From the NCBI GenBank assembly GCA_948482415.1, contig CAOMFZ010000032.1, positions 1-15,933 of the forward strand: DNA of 15,933 nucleotides. The letters run 5' to 3'. This stretch comes from an uncultured Mailhella sp. (lineage in GTDB: Bacteria; Desulfobacterota; Desulfovibrionia; Desulfovibrionales; Desulfovibrionaceae). A program made the position numbers and the translations under genes. Below the pieces are notes generated by a model. The model was not told the DNA's origin. It did no database searches and saw nothing but the letters and a program-made list of their open reading frames with translations. This document shows positions 1 to 8,744 of the stretch, one piece after another (the stretch's first letter is position 1; each line of letters begins with the position of its first letter).

Positions 1-1062
1 TCTGCAGACCTCAATCAATTCAAGGACTGGCTTGTTGATGAAAACACCATTATTCCTGCAAAACAGGAAGCTGTCAGCCCTGAAATCGAATTTGCCGAAC
101 ATTGCCGAGCCAACGGGCTTGATGTGGACGCTCCGATTATGGACGGACAGATTCACAGAGTACCGCTTATCGGCAAGCCAGGCGGTAAAGACGGCGCGTA
201 TTGCGCATATTTAGACGGCGTTCTAGCCGGCTGGTCACAAAATTATGTGACCGGTGAAAAAAGCAAGTTTATCTCTTCAGGCATGCAATTAACCGAAGAA
301 GAAAAAGCAAAGCAGCGTGCGGAACACGCTCAGAAACTGCAGGAACGGGAAGCAAAAAGACAAATCGGTTATGACAACGCTGCTAAACGGGCAGAAAAAA
401 TTTATACGGAAGCCAAAGAAGTAACGGCACAGAATATCCACAGCGAAGATTCTTATTTGGGTAAAAAAGGCGTTCTGCCGCATGTTGCCAAGCAAAACGA
501 TTATGGACAGCTTGTAATTCCTCTTCATAATATTGAAGGTGAAATACGAGGTGTGCAGTTTATCAACCAGGACGGTTCAAAGCATTTTCTTACAGGCATT
601 GAAAAGAAAGGAAACTTTACCTTGCTTTCCGATGACGTAAAAAATGCCACAAAAGTGCTTGTTTGTGAGGGGTTCGCCACAGGCGCAAGCCTGCACGAAG
701 CAACGAAACTTCCCGTTGCCGTAGCCTTTGACGCAGGAAATATTGAAAGCGTTTCCAAAGCATTAGCTGAAAAATACAAGGGCATTGAAATCACTATCTG
801 TGCGGACAACGACCAGTACAGGGATAACAATGTCGGGCTTGAAAAAGCTAAAAATGCAGCGTTGGCAGTCGGCGCAAAGCTTGCTGTTCCGCAGTTCAGC
901 AAGGAAGAACAAGCCCAAAAGCTTACAGACTTTAATGATTTGCATAAAGCAGAAGGGCTTGAAGCAGTAAGTAAACAAGTAAGCCAGGCGAAAAAGCTGA
1001 CGCAGAATATTGCACAAAATAAAACTCAATCCAAAAAGAAAACCGCTCAATTAGCAAGATAA
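1..1062 (+). CDS. TraC/ArdC-type Toprim DNA primase, C-terminal part (5' end outside the window)
   Basis: The frame is open from base 1, so this is the last 353 residues of a longer protein; a GTG at 124 is internal. The start resembles the module of plasmid TraC-like primases that follows an ArdC-type N-terminus (the segment around MDGQIHRVPL, then a DGAYCAYLDG stretch). A charged Lys/Glu-rich helical stretch follows at about bases 285-430. The Toprim core is visible: an acidic VCEGFATG loop with Glu codon at 667-669 and an ADND motif with Asp codons at 805-807 and 811-813, the metal-binding residues of primases and topoisomerases. Family knowledge says such proteins prime DNA entering a recipient or protect it. 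Whether a zincin-like ArdC domain sits upstream cannot be seen. The C-terminus is Lys/Gln-rich. The topoisomerase gene starts 10 bases after the stop, so the two are probably cotranscribed. The Toprim identification is firm; the TraC/ArdC label is inference. Confidence 0.85.
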   Translation, partial: SADLNQFKDWLVDENTIIPAKQEAVSPEIEFAEHCRANGLDVDAPIMDGQIHRVPLIGKPGGKDGAYCAYLDGVLAGWSQNYVTGEKSKFISSGMQLTEEEKAKQRAEHAQKLQEREAKRQIGYDNAAKRAEKIYTEAKEVTAQNIHSEDSYLGKKGVLPHVAKQNDYGQLVIPLHNIEGEIRGVQFINQDGSKHFLTGIEKKGNFTLLSDDVKNATKVLVCEGFATGASLHEATKLPVAVAFDAGNIESVSKALAEKYKGIEITICADNDQYRDNNVGLEKAKNAALAVGAKLAVPQFSKEEQAQKLTDFNDLHKAEGLEAVSKQVSQAKKLTQNIAQNKTQSKKKTAQLAR

Positions 1063-1072
1063 GGACAATATT

Positions 1073-3256
1073 ATGAAATTATTAATCGTTGAATCACCAG
1101 GAAAGATTGAAAAGCTGAAACATATTCTCGGCGACGGCTGGGATGTGCAGGCAAGTTACGGACATATCCGTGACCTGCCCGTCAATGGTATGGGCGTTGA
1201 AGCTCCTGATTTTGAACCCCATTATGTGGCTACAGAAAGGGGCGTAAAAACTATTGCCAAACTGAAAGAAGCTGCTGCAAAAGCAGATGAAATATATTTG
1301 GCAACTGACCCTGACCGTGAGGGAGAAGCTATTGCCTGGCATTTGGCTGATGAACTTAAATTGACCAATTATAAACGTGTAACATACACGTCCATTACTC
1401 CAAAGGAAGTAATGGCAGGAATAAACAATGCACGCAAAATTGATATGGCGCTTGTAAAAGCGCAGGAAGCGCGAAGAGTGCTGGACAGATTTTGCGGATA
1501 CGGCACTTCCATGCCGTTATCCAATGCCATTGGTCAAACAGTAAGCGCAGGACGCGTGCAAAGCCCTGCTGTTCGGCTTGTTGTCGAAAGAGAGCGTGCA
1601 ATACGCTCTTTCAAAACAACACAGCATTATGGAGTAAAAGCCACGTTTGAATATGTGAAAAACGTACAGGACGGCTGGACGGCAAAATGGAATACGGAGA
1701 ATTTTTTAGCAGCTGGTCAAGAGTATATCCTTGACAAAAGTATTGCTGAAAAAATTACCGGTATCCGTACTTTTGATATTGCCGCTTTTGAAGAAAGCAA
1801 TAAAAAAGTTGCTCCTCCGGCGCCGTTTACCACTTCCACCCTCCAGCAGGCAGCAAGCAATGCGTTAAAGTTTACTCCAAAGGAAACAATGGCATTAGCT
1901 CAAACTTTGTATGAAGCAGGACTTATAACTTATATGCGTACGGACAGCCCTAATCTGTCCGATGAAGCATACGAGGAAATAAAATCCTTTGCCTTGAATG
2001 AAAATCTGCCTGTTGCCGACCAAAAAAGAACCTGGAAAAGCAAGGAAAATTCCCAGGAAGCACACGAAGCGATACGTCCCACGGATATAACTGTGTATGA
2101 TATTGAAGCGGGCGACAAGGAACGGCAGCTGTATAAGCTGATCCGTGACAGAGCTTTGGCTTGCGTTTTAAAAGACGCTGTATTTGCGGTACGGGAAGCG
2201 AAACTTAAAGCGTTAATGGAAGAAAAAGAAGTCTTTTTTGACGCAAAAGGAAGCACGCTTACCGAACAGGGCTGGAAAGTTATTTTTGCGGAAGACCAGG
2301 CTGATGAAACAGACACAGAACCAACTAACAATATCCCGGTATTGAAAATCGGCAGCCAGGTAACTGCTCAAAAACTGGAAATTACCGAACACAAAACCAA
2401 AGCCCCAAGCCGTTATACGCAGGCAAGTCTTATCCGTGACCTTGAAAAGGAAGGCATAGGACGACCGGCAACCTATGCAGGCATTATGTCCAATATTCTC
2501 GACAGGGAATATATCAAGGAAGACGATAAGCATAAACTTTCCGCAACTGCCCTTGGCGAAAAGCTTTTTGACGCAATGCTTGGCAGTTTTTTATTCGTGA
2601 ATTTGGAATATACCAAAAATATGGAAGAAGAACTGGACAACATTGCAGAAAATAAAAGCACATATTTGGACTTGGTTGCAAAGGTGCATACGACCCTTTC
2701 CGAAGAAGTTGCAAAATATGAAGCAAAATCCGCAATTCCCTGCCCTAAGTGCGGTTCACCGCTGAAACATTTAAAAGGCACAAATAAAGACACGAAAAAG
2801 CCTTATGACTTTTTTGTGTGTGAAAATGAAAGCTGTGAAGCCACGTTTAATAATGTGGACGGCAAGCCCGTAGAACGCAGTTTTGAAATGACGGAACATA
2901 CTTGTCTGAAATGCGGTGCAAAACTCGTACATAGAACGGGAACAAGCCAGAAAGACGGAAAGCCGTATGATTTCTTTGCGTGTTCCAATAAAGAATGCGG
3001 AATGAATTATGACAATAAAGACGGCGTGCCTGTTGAACATGAGAAAAAGGAAAATACAGGTCGTCCGACTGAATTTACTTGTCCGAAATGCGGAAAAATG
3101 CTTGTTGCCCGTCCGACTGCCAAAGGCGGAATTTGGTTTGCGTGCAGCGGGTATCCGAAATGCACGGCAAAATATTGGGCAAAGGACGACGGCACGCCGA
3201 ACTTTGAAAACGCTCCAACAAACAAAAAAACAACCATAAAAGCTAAGAGAAAATAA
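1073..3256 (+). CDS. topA: Type IA DNA topoisomerase (TopA-like, mobile-element encoded)
   Basis: A 727-residue type IA topoisomerase that would relax negatively supercoiled DNA by single-strand passage. The Toprim domain starts at the N-terminus (IVESPGK, Glu7) and carries the DPDRE motif at residues 79-83. The catalytic tyrosine is Tyr287 in LITYMRTDSPNLS. A GRPATYAGIMSNILDREYI segment marks the end of the core. The C-terminus has three zinc-ribbon repeats beginning at Cys557/Cys560, Cys611/Cys614 and Cys670/Cys673. It is shorter than E. coli TopA (865 aa) but has all core motifs and the TopA-type zinc tail, which argues against TopB (topoisomerase III). An AAGGA Shine-Dalgarno directly overlaps the upstream stop. 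PFGI-1-type ICEs also carry a topoisomerase close to their pil genes, so this is probably the element's own copy, helping plasmid replication or transfer. The symbol describes the family; this need not be the chromosomal gene. Confidence 0.96.
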   Translation: MKLLIVESPGKIEKLKHILGDGWDVQASYGHIRDLPVNGMGVEAPDFEPHYVATERGVKTIAKLKEAAAKADEIYLATDPDREGEAIAWHLADELKLTNYKRVTYTSITPKEVMAGINNARKIDMALVKAQEARRVLDRFCGYGTSMPLSNAIGQTVSAGRVQSPAVRLVVERERAIRSFKTTQHYGVKATFEYVKNVQDGWTAKWNTENFLAAGQEYILDKSIAEKITGIRTFDIAAFEESNKKVAPPAPFTTSTLQQAASNALKFTPKETMALAQTLYEAGLITYMRTDSPNLSDEAYEEIKSFALNENLPVADQKRTWKSKENSQEAHEAIRPTDITVYDIEAGDKERQLYKLIRDRALACVLKDAVFAVREAKLKALMEEKEVFFDAKGSTLTEQGWKVIFAEDQADETDTEPTNNIPVLKIGSQVTAQKLEITEHKTKAPSRYTQASLIRDLEKEGIGRPATYAGIMSNILDREYIKEDDKHKLSATALGEKLFDAMLGSFLFVNLEYTKNMEEELDNIAENKSTYLDLVAKVHTTLSEEVAKYEAKSAIPCPKCGSPLKHLKGTNKDTKKPYDFFVCENESCEATFNNVDGKPVERSFEMTEHTCLKCGAKLVHRTGTSQKDGKPYDFFACSNKECGMNYDNKDGVPVEHEKKENTGRPTEFTCPKCGKMLVARPTAKGGIWFACSGYPKCTAKYWAKDDGTPNFENAPTNKKTTIKAKRK

Positions 3257-3257
3257 T

Positions 3258-4109
3258 ATGATGAAAAAAGCATTATTACTCCTCTTAATAATGCTCACAG
3301 CAATGCCCTTAACGGGCATTGCCCGTGAGTTCAGTTACGACAACGTGTCAAAAAAATTTCCCATTGACGCTGAATATTTTGCCTATGATGCAGCTGCGAA
3401 ACTGGCAAGGAGTTATGAAAAGCCCCAGGAAGTGAATTTAATTTTACTTCCCGGCAAAAATGAAAAATTTGCGGATAACATCAGCACATTTTTAATCCGC
3501 AACGGTTTTACCGTAAACGGCAAAACCGACGGCACTGCCCTTAGCTACACGTTTGATTTTATCGACAAGAAAAGAGCATATTTGCGCCTGGAACTTTCTG
3601 ACGGCAAGCACATTGGAGTTGTGCGGACACTGGGGGCAAGTTCTTTTGTTGTTCCTGGTACTGCTGCTTCACTTGCTTCTGCTCCAGCAACAAAAGCTGA
3701 AGAAATTGAAGAAAGCCAGCAAGTACCGAAGCAGCAAGTACACACTCAGGCAAAACCTGCTCCGCAATTAAAACAGCAAGCACCAGCACAAACGGCTTTA
3801 TCAGAAATTAAAGCAGAAACAAAAGCAATAACTCCAATACTGCCGGCAAAGCCAATGCTGTCCCAGGCAAAAGTTTGGGTACTTCGTCCCGGTTCTTTAA
3901 TGAACCAGCTTGACGAATGGGCAAAGGGCGAAAGCTGGAAACTTATTTGGCAAGCCAATTATGACCTTGATTTGAATGCTGACGCAACGTTCTCAGGCGA
4001 TTTTATCAAAGTTGTTGAGCAAATATTCAACTCTCTGCCACGGAAAAACAACGGGCTTCGAGTGAGCATTTATAAACAGAACAAGGTTGTTGAAGTGATA
4101 GGTGAATAA
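3258..4109 (+). CDS. pilL: Type IVb pilus protein PilL-like, TcpQ domain
   Basis: A 283-residue exported protein and the first gene of the pilus cluster. Two tandem ATGs (3258, 3261) precede a typical signal peptide (about residues 1-22, hydrophobic core LLLLLIMLTAMPL, likely cleavage after GIA). Residues 25-130 form an N-terminal globular region. A Gln/Ala/Lys/Pro-rich linker spans about 140-200. Residues 205-283 match the TcpQ C-terminal domain (WVLRPGSLMNQLDEWA at the start, DFIKVVEQIFNSL and a final VVEVIGE). Family knowledge: PilL2 of PFGI-1-type ICEs and PilL of R64 share this domain, and TcpQ-type proteins help place and stabilise the outer-membrane secretin, here PilN, whose gene follows with a 1-base gap. 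It starts 2 bases after the topoisomerase stop, so it probably shares that transcript. A 9-bp hairpin lies in the signal-peptide codons (3300-3322). Confidence 0.85.
   Translation: MMKKALLLLLIMLTAMPLTGIAREFSYDNVSKKFPIDAEYFAYDAAAKLARSYEKPQEVNLILLPGKNEKFADNISTFLIRNGFTVNGKTDGTALSYTFDFIDKKRAYLRLELSDGKHIGVVRTLGASSFVVPGTAASLASAPATKAEEIEESQQVPKQQVHTQAKPAPQLKQQAPAQTALSEIKAETKAITPILPAKPMLSQAKVWVLRPGSLMNQLDEWAKGESWKLIWQANYDLDLNADATFSGDFIKVVEQIFNSLPRKNNGLRVSIYKQNKVVEVIGE
3300..3322 (+). repeat. Hairpin in the pilL signal-peptide codons
   Basis: GCAATGCCC and GGGCATTGC are exact inverted copies around TTAAC. An overlapping alternative, ACGGGCA-T-TGCCCGT (3312-3326), shares the GGGCA arm, so two mutually exclusive pairings are possible. 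It lies 43 bases into pilL. Chance is a fair explanation. Confidence 0.4.
4100..4105 (+). promoter_or_regulatory. Shine-Dalgarno fixing the pilN start
   Basis: AGGTGA lies 5 bases before ATG 4111 and includes the alternative GTG codon at 4102, so it supports the 4111 start, which also opens directly with the lipoprotein signal. Confidence 0.7.
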
Positions 4110-4110
4110 T

Positions 4111-5529
4111 ATGAAAAAATTATTATGTATATTCTCTTTTCTATTGTTAAGCGCTTGTTCTGTTCCGCTCCATAGCATAGATAAGCAAGTAAAGGAATAT
4201 GAAGACATTGCCAAGTCAAAAACCGTACAGGTTTTTGATACACCCTATTTAGGATCCACTGTTCGGGAACTTGACATAAGAAGCCCGCTTTTTGATAAAA
4301 AGGCGCTTCTTTCTCAGCGCGGGACAATTTCAGAAATTGCCCAAAGCATAGAAATGCTGTTTCCGCAGATGAGTTTTCAGGTAGACGGCTTTGATACGCA
4401 AAAATACCGTATTTTTTATGACGGCACGCTAAAAGGTTTGCTTGACAGTATTTCAACAACTACAGGCTATGGCTGGACGTTCGCCGATAATACAGTGACC
4501 TTTTCAAAGGTAATAAGCAAAACCTATACCATTATGGCAATACCAGGAACAAACAGCTATCAAAACACGCTTACCAATAAAAATAAAAGCGACAACAATT
4601 CCTCAAGCAGCGGTTTGGGGCAAAGCGTATCAACAGGCGACAGTTCCGCCGATACTGCCCAGACAATCAAGACCAGCTATCAGTATGATACCTATAAGGA
4701 AATTGTTGAGGAAGTAAGAGGATTATTATCTTCAACAGGCACAGTTACAGCCAATCAGGGAGCAGGCACTATTACCGTCCGTGACAGCGCCGACAAGATA
4801 AAACTTGTGGACAGCTATGTTGATGAAATCAATAAAAAGATGTCACGGCAGGTTGCAATTAACGTGCAAGTGTATTCCCTGGAATTAAATGATGACAGCG
4901 AAGCAGGTTTCAATCTCAATGCTCTTTTTGAAAATGCGGATTTAAGCGTTATTGCAGGCAATGTTTCCAACTTAAGCAATAACATTACCGCAAGCATTGT
5001 TTCCGGAAAACTCAAAGGCAGCAACGCCACACTGAGCGCTTTGCGTGAATTTGGCAATGCAAGCCAGGTAACAAGCGCAAGCGGTATTGTGATGAGCAAT
5101 CAGCCGCTTCCCGCTTTGGCAGTTAGCAAAAATTCATACTTAGCCAGCATGTCAACAGAAACCACGGATTATGGGCAGACAACGGATATTATTCCGGGTG
5201 AAGTGACGACTGGTTTCAGTATGACGGTTACGCCGCATATTTTGGAACGGCGGGAAGTCATACTCCAGTATAACGTGCATTTGTCCAGTCTTGATGAAAT
5301 GCAGCGGTTTTCCACAAACGACATAACCGTTGATTTGCCGCAAACAAGCAACCGCTCCTTTTCACAGCGTATGCGTATGAAAATGGGTCAGACGCTTGTG
5401 CTTGCGGGCTATGCGCAGGAAACAAAATCCAACAGCACAAAAGGCGGCTTTTTATTTGGCGGAAAATCCGCCAATGACAGCAAATCAATTCTGATCATAA
5501 CCGTTTCACTCGAGGGGGCGGATATATGA
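4111..5529 (+). CDS. pilN: Type IVb pilus secretin lipoprotein PilN
   Basis: A 472-residue outer-membrane secretin through which the thin pilus exits. The frame also allows a GTG at 4102, but ATG 4111 is chosen: AGGTGA at 4100-4105 is correctly spaced and a classic lipoprotein signal (MKKLLCIFSFLLLSAC, lipobox Leu13-Ser14-Ala15-Cys16) begins there. After a periplasmic region, an STN/N-domain-like segment precedes a Ser/Asn-rich loop (about residues 150-180), then a second N-domain (GTVTANQGAGTITVRDSADK). The C-terminal half has secretin signatures: a GFSMTVTPHI segment, the LSSLDEMQRF strand region, MRMKMGQTLVLAGY and a terminal SILIITVSLEG. This organisation matches R64 PilN and toxin-coregulated-pilus secretins. 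The stop overlaps the pilO start (ATGA), so translation is coupled. The family is certain; the symbol follows R64 naming. Confidence 0.94.
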   Translation: MKKLLCIFSFLLLSACSVPLHSIDKQVKEYEDIAKSKTVQVFDTPYLGSTVRELDIRSPLFDKKALLSQRGTISEIAQSIEMLFPQMSFQVDGFDTQKYRIFYDGTLKGLLDSISTTTGYGWTFADNTVTFSKVISKTYTIMAIPGTNSYQNTLTNKNKSDNNSSSSGLGQSVSTGDSSADTAQTIKTSYQYDTYKEIVEEVRGLLSSTGTVTANQGAGTITVRDSADKIKLVDSYVDEINKKMSRQVAINVQVYSLELNDDSEAGFNLNALFENADLSVIAGNVSNLSNNITASIVSGKLKGSNATLSALREFGNASQVTSASGIVMSNQPLPALAVSKNSYLASMSTETTDYGQTTDIIPGEVTTGFSMTVTPHILERREVILQYNVHLSSLDEMQRFSTNDITVDLPQTSNRSFSQRMRMKMGQTLVLAGYAQETKSNSTKGGFLFGGKSANDSKSILIITVSLEGADI

Positions 5530-6764
5530 ACAGACTTGTCCTTATCAATAAAAAGCTTTATGCCGTCGGTTTTTCCTGGCACAGTATCAGCTCAAAAAAG
5601 CAGATACCGCAAAGCAGCACGGAATATTTTGATGTCATTACGTTAAATGGCAAACAACAGTTCGGTACTGCGCTGACGGATAAAAACGAACAGTTTTTAA
5701 ATGCGTCATGTTTAGCCACTGCAATGGATTTTCCTGAGCCGTTTTTCGGCGTTTTCAAACTTGTTGACGCAATGGAAAACAAGGAGATTTACTGGCTTTT
5801 TGCGAAAGACAAGGAAAATATCCTGGGACTTGGCGATTTTGTCTGTCATTCTCAGGAAGAGTTACAGAAAACTATTGAAACCATTAAAAATTTTTCCGCA
5901 AAAGGCATAGAACCGATATTTTTTGATACGGCTGAGGAAAGCGTGGATTTTCTGTCAAAGCAATTAAAAACAAAAAAGTTTTTTAATAACAGCAAAATCC
6001 ACCCGTTGTACCGAAGCAAAAAACAAAGCAAGCAGCTGAAAGCTGTTATTGCTGTTTTCCTTGTTTTTATTGGCTTAACATTCGGTTTAATGCGTTATTT
6101 GGATATTCGGAGCCTGGAACAGTTACAGGAAGCTGCGCTTTTTTCCAAACAGTCCATGGAAAATAAAATTGCGGATATTCGGCAGAATAGTCAAAAGTAT
6201 TTTCCAATGAACTGGAAAAAGAACAACTACCCATTAGACGTGTACAACGTCTGCAAGCCTGTTTTGTTTTCATTACCAGTCAATGAATTTGGCTGGGCGT
6301 TGGAAAAAGGCGTATGTACTCCAAAGGAAATAACTTCCTATTGGAAGCATGAAAAACAGGCAAGTTTTATCAATCTGCCTTTTAACGGCGAACTGACAAA
6401 GCCGCAGGAAGTGACTGCCAAGCATGAAATAGCTGAAATAAAACTTGTGCAAAGCGGTGTACTGCATACACAGCTCCTTCATCAGGAAGAAGCCACAAAG
6501 CTTATGTACCAGCTGACGCAGAACATGGGGGCGAACTTGACGCTTACTTTTGATAAAAAGGACGTCAAAGAATTTAAGGAACTGAAATTTTCCATTCAGG
6601 CACCTTTTTTAAAGGCGAAATTTGAATGGAAATCCGTTCCCTCAAGTCTGATTATCAGTGATTCATTATTTCAGGTATTAAATTCTATTCCCAGTTTATC
6701 GGTTCAATCTATTGAATATAATAACGGGCAATGGTCTGTTAAAGGAGATTTATATGTTCAATAA
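5526..6764 (+). CDS. pilO: Type IVb pilus inner-membrane assembly protein PilO
   Basis: A 412-residue bitopic protein matching the PilO2/PAP_PilO type found between the secretin and PilP genes of thin-pilus loci. About 170 cytoplasmic residues come first (SWHSISSKKQ near the start, a DFVCHSQEEL region), then a basic stretch (RSKKQSKQLK), a single transmembrane helix at about residues 173-189, a short coiled-coil-like segment (LEQLQEAALFSKQSMENKIA) and a periplasmic domain ending in SVQSIEYNNGQWSVKG, the usual PilO ending. This layout resembles PilO/GspL-M assembly-platform proteins that link the cytoplasmic ATPase to the periplasmic bridge. The start is fixed by ATGA overlap with pilN and a strong GAGGGGG Shine-Dalgarno at 5513-5519. 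The stop overlaps pilP by 11 bases. The sequence diverges fast in this family, so the call rests on topology, ending and context. Confidence 0.85.
   Translation: MNRLVLINKKLYAVGFSWHSISSKKQIPQSSTEYFDVITLNGKQQFGTALTDKNEQFLNASCLATAMDFPEPFFGVFKLVDAMENKEIYWLFAKDKENILGLGDFVCHSQEELQKTIETIKNFSAKGIEPIFFDTAEESVDFLSKQLKTKKFFNNSKIHPLYRSKKQSKQLKAVIAVFLVFIGLTFGLMRYLDIRSLEQLQEAALFSKQSMENKIADIRQNSQKYFPMNWKKNNYPLDVYNVCKPVLFSLPVNEFGWALEKGVCTPKEITSYWKHEKQASFINLPFNGELTKPQEVTAKHEIAEIKLVQSGVLHTQLLHQEEATKLMYQLTQNMGANLTLTFDKKDVKEFKELKFSIQAPFLKAKFEWKSVPSSLIISDSLFQVLNSIPSLSVQSIEYNNGQWSVKGDLYVQ
6741..6749 (+). promoter_or_regulatory. Shine-Dalgarno fixing the pilP start
   Basis: AAAGGAGAT, inside the end of pilO, is ideally placed for ATG 6754 and excludes the upstream in-frame ATG at 6712, which lacks such a site and would precede the signal peptide by 14 residues. 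Confidence 0.8.
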
Positions 6765-7212
6765 ATTTCTATTCATAATATTATGTATGGGATTATTTGC
6801 AGCAAATGTGTCTGCAAATGAAATCCCGACACTTGGCTCTATCACTGCCCAGCGCGGTGTTTTAGAAGACTTGAACTTGCAGGTGCAAATCCAGGAACAA
6901 AGCCAAAAACTCAACCAGCTGCTGACGCCTGTTGTTCAAACTCCAAGCGAACTGACGGCAAAACAGCTTATAGATAAACTCGAAGTACCAGGGCAAAGTG
7001 CTGATGAAAAAGATACCGCCGTTACCGATAGCGGCAGTGACAGCAGAAGTTCCAAAGTCATTGCTATTTACAGCAACAACAATACATTGAAAGCAAAAAT
7101 CAAATACAAGGGCAAAGTGGATACCGTAACCAACGGACAAATTTGGAACGGATTAAAAGTACAAATATTCCGTGACAGAGTTTTGCTTGGCAATAAAACA
7201 CTGGAGTTGTAA
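6754..7212 (+). CDS. pilP: Type IVb pilus periplasmic protein PilP
   Basis: A 152-residue exported protein. An upstream in-frame ATG at 6712 is rejected: it would bury the signal peptide, whereas ATG 6754 follows AAAGGAGAT (6741-6749) and opens directly with MFNKFLFIILCMGLFAANVSA, likely cut after VSA (residue 21). The mature N-terminus has a heptad-like helical stretch (GVLEDLNLQVQIQEQSQKLN), then a Ser/Asp-rich linker, and a small beta domain (SSKVIAIYSNNNTLKAKIKY, then VTNGQIWNGLKVQIFRDRVL). Family PilP proteins have this design and length (about 150 aa), with the C-terminal domain resembling inner-membrane/secretin connector domains. It presumably links PilO to the PilN secretin. It lies in the conserved O-P-Q order, overlaps pilO by 11 bases and ends 2 bases before pilQ. 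Confidence 0.85.
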   Translation: MFNKFLFIILCMGLFAANVSANEIPTLGSITAQRGVLEDLNLQVQIQEQSQKLNQLLTPVVQTPSELTAKQLIDKLEVPGQSADEKDTAVTDSGSDSRSSKVIAIYSNNNTLKAKIKYKGKVDTVTNGQIWNGLKVQIFRDRVLLGNKTLEL

Positions 7213-7214
7213 TT

Positions 7215-8744
7215 ATGTTTTTTAATAAAACTAAGGCTTTTGATGTTGTTGAGCTAATTCCTGACCACTTGCGCAGCGGACTTGCCATATCCGATAACAA
7301 GCTTTGCATTTCTTCTGCTATTAAAGCAGAGCCTGTTGTTTTGGAAGTGTATAATGATTTATTGGCGCAAAAAGTTGTATCGGGTTTTGAGTTTTATCAG
7401 CCTACAATATTCAGCGATAAATTCAGCCATAATACCTTGTCTTCTTTTGAAATCAGCAACGAGATACAAAATTTTGCCATAAATGTCTGGCAGGAAGCAT
7501 TCAAGCAGCAAGCCAGCGATATTCACATAAAGGACATGGGGACTTACGGGCTTATCCGTTTCAGAATAGACGGTATGCTTAAAGATTATAAAATCGTTGA
7601 AGCATACCGTGTGCGTGAGCTTATTCGTACCATATACAGCACCATGGCTGGAAACGGCGATACAAGTTTCAGTTACCGCATACGCCAGGACGCCCGTATT
7701 ATTAATGACAATTACCTGCCCAAAGGCATGCACTCTTCACGCGTGCATATTGAACCGACAGAAAAAAAGGACAGTCCTGAAGGCATTGGCTCCTGCTTAT
7801 ATGCCAGGCTGTTATATGACATTATTAAAGCGACAGGCTCTTTGGAAGAACGTTTGGCAAAACTCGGTTTTCTTGACAGTCAAATTGAAGCAATAAAATA
7901 TTTAACAACCAGGACAGGGCTTAACATTATTTCAGGACCAACGGGACACGGCAAGTCAACGGCTCTCAAGCATATACTTGAATGTATGCGGGAACAAAAT
8001 GAGCAAAAAGCTTTTATGAGTGTTGAAGACCCTCCGGAATTCCACCTTGAGGGAGTTGATCAGATTGCCGTTGATACCAAAAGCGTGGAAAGCCGTGAGC
8101 AAGCCTATATTCAAGCCATTGCAGGAGCAATGCGTTCAGACCCTGACTGTCTTTTAATCGGTGAAATGCGTTATGCCGAAGCTATAGCCGCAGGGATTAA
8201 CGTTGCTCTTTCCGGACACAGCATATGGGCGACAATTCACGCCAGCGACGCAATTTCCATTATTTTGCGTATGGCAACCATTTTAGGGGAAAAAGGCATG
8301 GTAAATGCCTTGGACCATATTTGCGAGCCAAGCGTGCTTGCCGGGCTTGAATATCAGCGCCTTATTCCGCAATTATGCCCGCATTGCAGTAAACGGCTGC
8401 ATGATGTGATTGATACCTATGATGAGAATATGGCTAAAAAAATCAGCCGTGCATTGCATACTGAAGATGATGAAGTACGGGTTAAGGGCGACGGCTGTGA
8501 ACATTGCAATTTTACAGGCATCAAAGGGCAGAAAATAGCCGCTGAAGTTATTGCCACTGACGCTAATTTTTTAAACCTAATTCGGCAGAATAAAATAGCC
8601 AAAGCCAAAGAATACTGGCTTCATGAAAAAGGAGGAATAACACATATTCAGCACGCCTTGAAATACATCAAAGAGGGCAAAGCTGATCCGTTTATTACGG
8701 AAGACAGATTAGGCTTGCCGCTTGACTGCGAGGTGAGCCGATGA
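7215..8744 (+). CDS. pilQ: Pilus assembly ATPase PilQ (GspE/PilB family)
   Basis: A 509-residue type II secretion/type IV pilus ATPase that powers pilin polymerisation at the inner membrane. It shows an N-terminal domain with QASDIHIKDMG (about residues 97-107) and RFRIDGMLKDY, then Walker A GPTGHGKS (residues 241-248, Lys247), an Asp box (VEDPPEF), Walker B around residues 309-317 (DPDCLLIGE) and a His box (WATIHASDA). A tetracysteine zinc site follows: Cys388/Cys391 and Cys428/Cys431. R64-type PilQ is the only ATPase of these systems; no retraction ATPase gene is present here. The position after GEMR usually taken by Asp in GspE relatives is Tyr320. A GGAG at 7202-7205 lies 9 bases before the start. 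The stop overlaps pilR by ATGA. Confidence 0.95.
   Translation: MFFNKTKAFDVVELIPDHLRSGLAISDNKLCISSAIKAEPVVLEVYNDLLAQKVVSGFEFYQPTIFSDKFSHNTLSSFEISNEIQNFAINVWQEAFKQQASDIHIKDMGTYGLIRFRIDGMLKDYKIVEAYRVRELIRTIYSTMAGNGDTSFSYRIRQDARIINDNYLPKGMHSSRVHIEPTEKKDSPEGIGSCLYARLLYDIIKATGSLEERLAKLGFLDSQIEAIKYLTTRTGLNIISGPTGHGKSTALKHILECMREQNEQKAFMSVEDPPEFHLEGVDQIAVDTKSVESREQAYIQAIAGAMRSDPDCLLIGEMRYAEAIAAGINVALSGHSIWATIHASDAISIILRMATILGEKGMVNALDHICEPSVLAGLEYQRLIPQLCPHCSKRLHDVIDTYDENMAKKISRALHTEDDEVRVKGDGCEHCNFTGIKGQKIAAEVIATDANFLNLIRQNKIAKAKEYWLHEKGGITHIQHALKYIKEGKADPFITEDRLGLPLDCEVSR

Noticed and set aside
124..1062. GTG at 124 as start of the primase gene
   Set aside because: The frame is open to base 1 and the residues before it (EIEFAEHCRANGLD) fit the same primase module, so the gene begins outside the window.
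2771..3319. 182-codon minus-strand frame opposite the topoisomerase zinc ribbons and pilL start
   Set aside because: It is a shadow of two strong plus-strand genes. Its Phe/Ile-rich sequence is what antisense of Lys/Glu-rich coding gives, and it has no ribosome-binding site.
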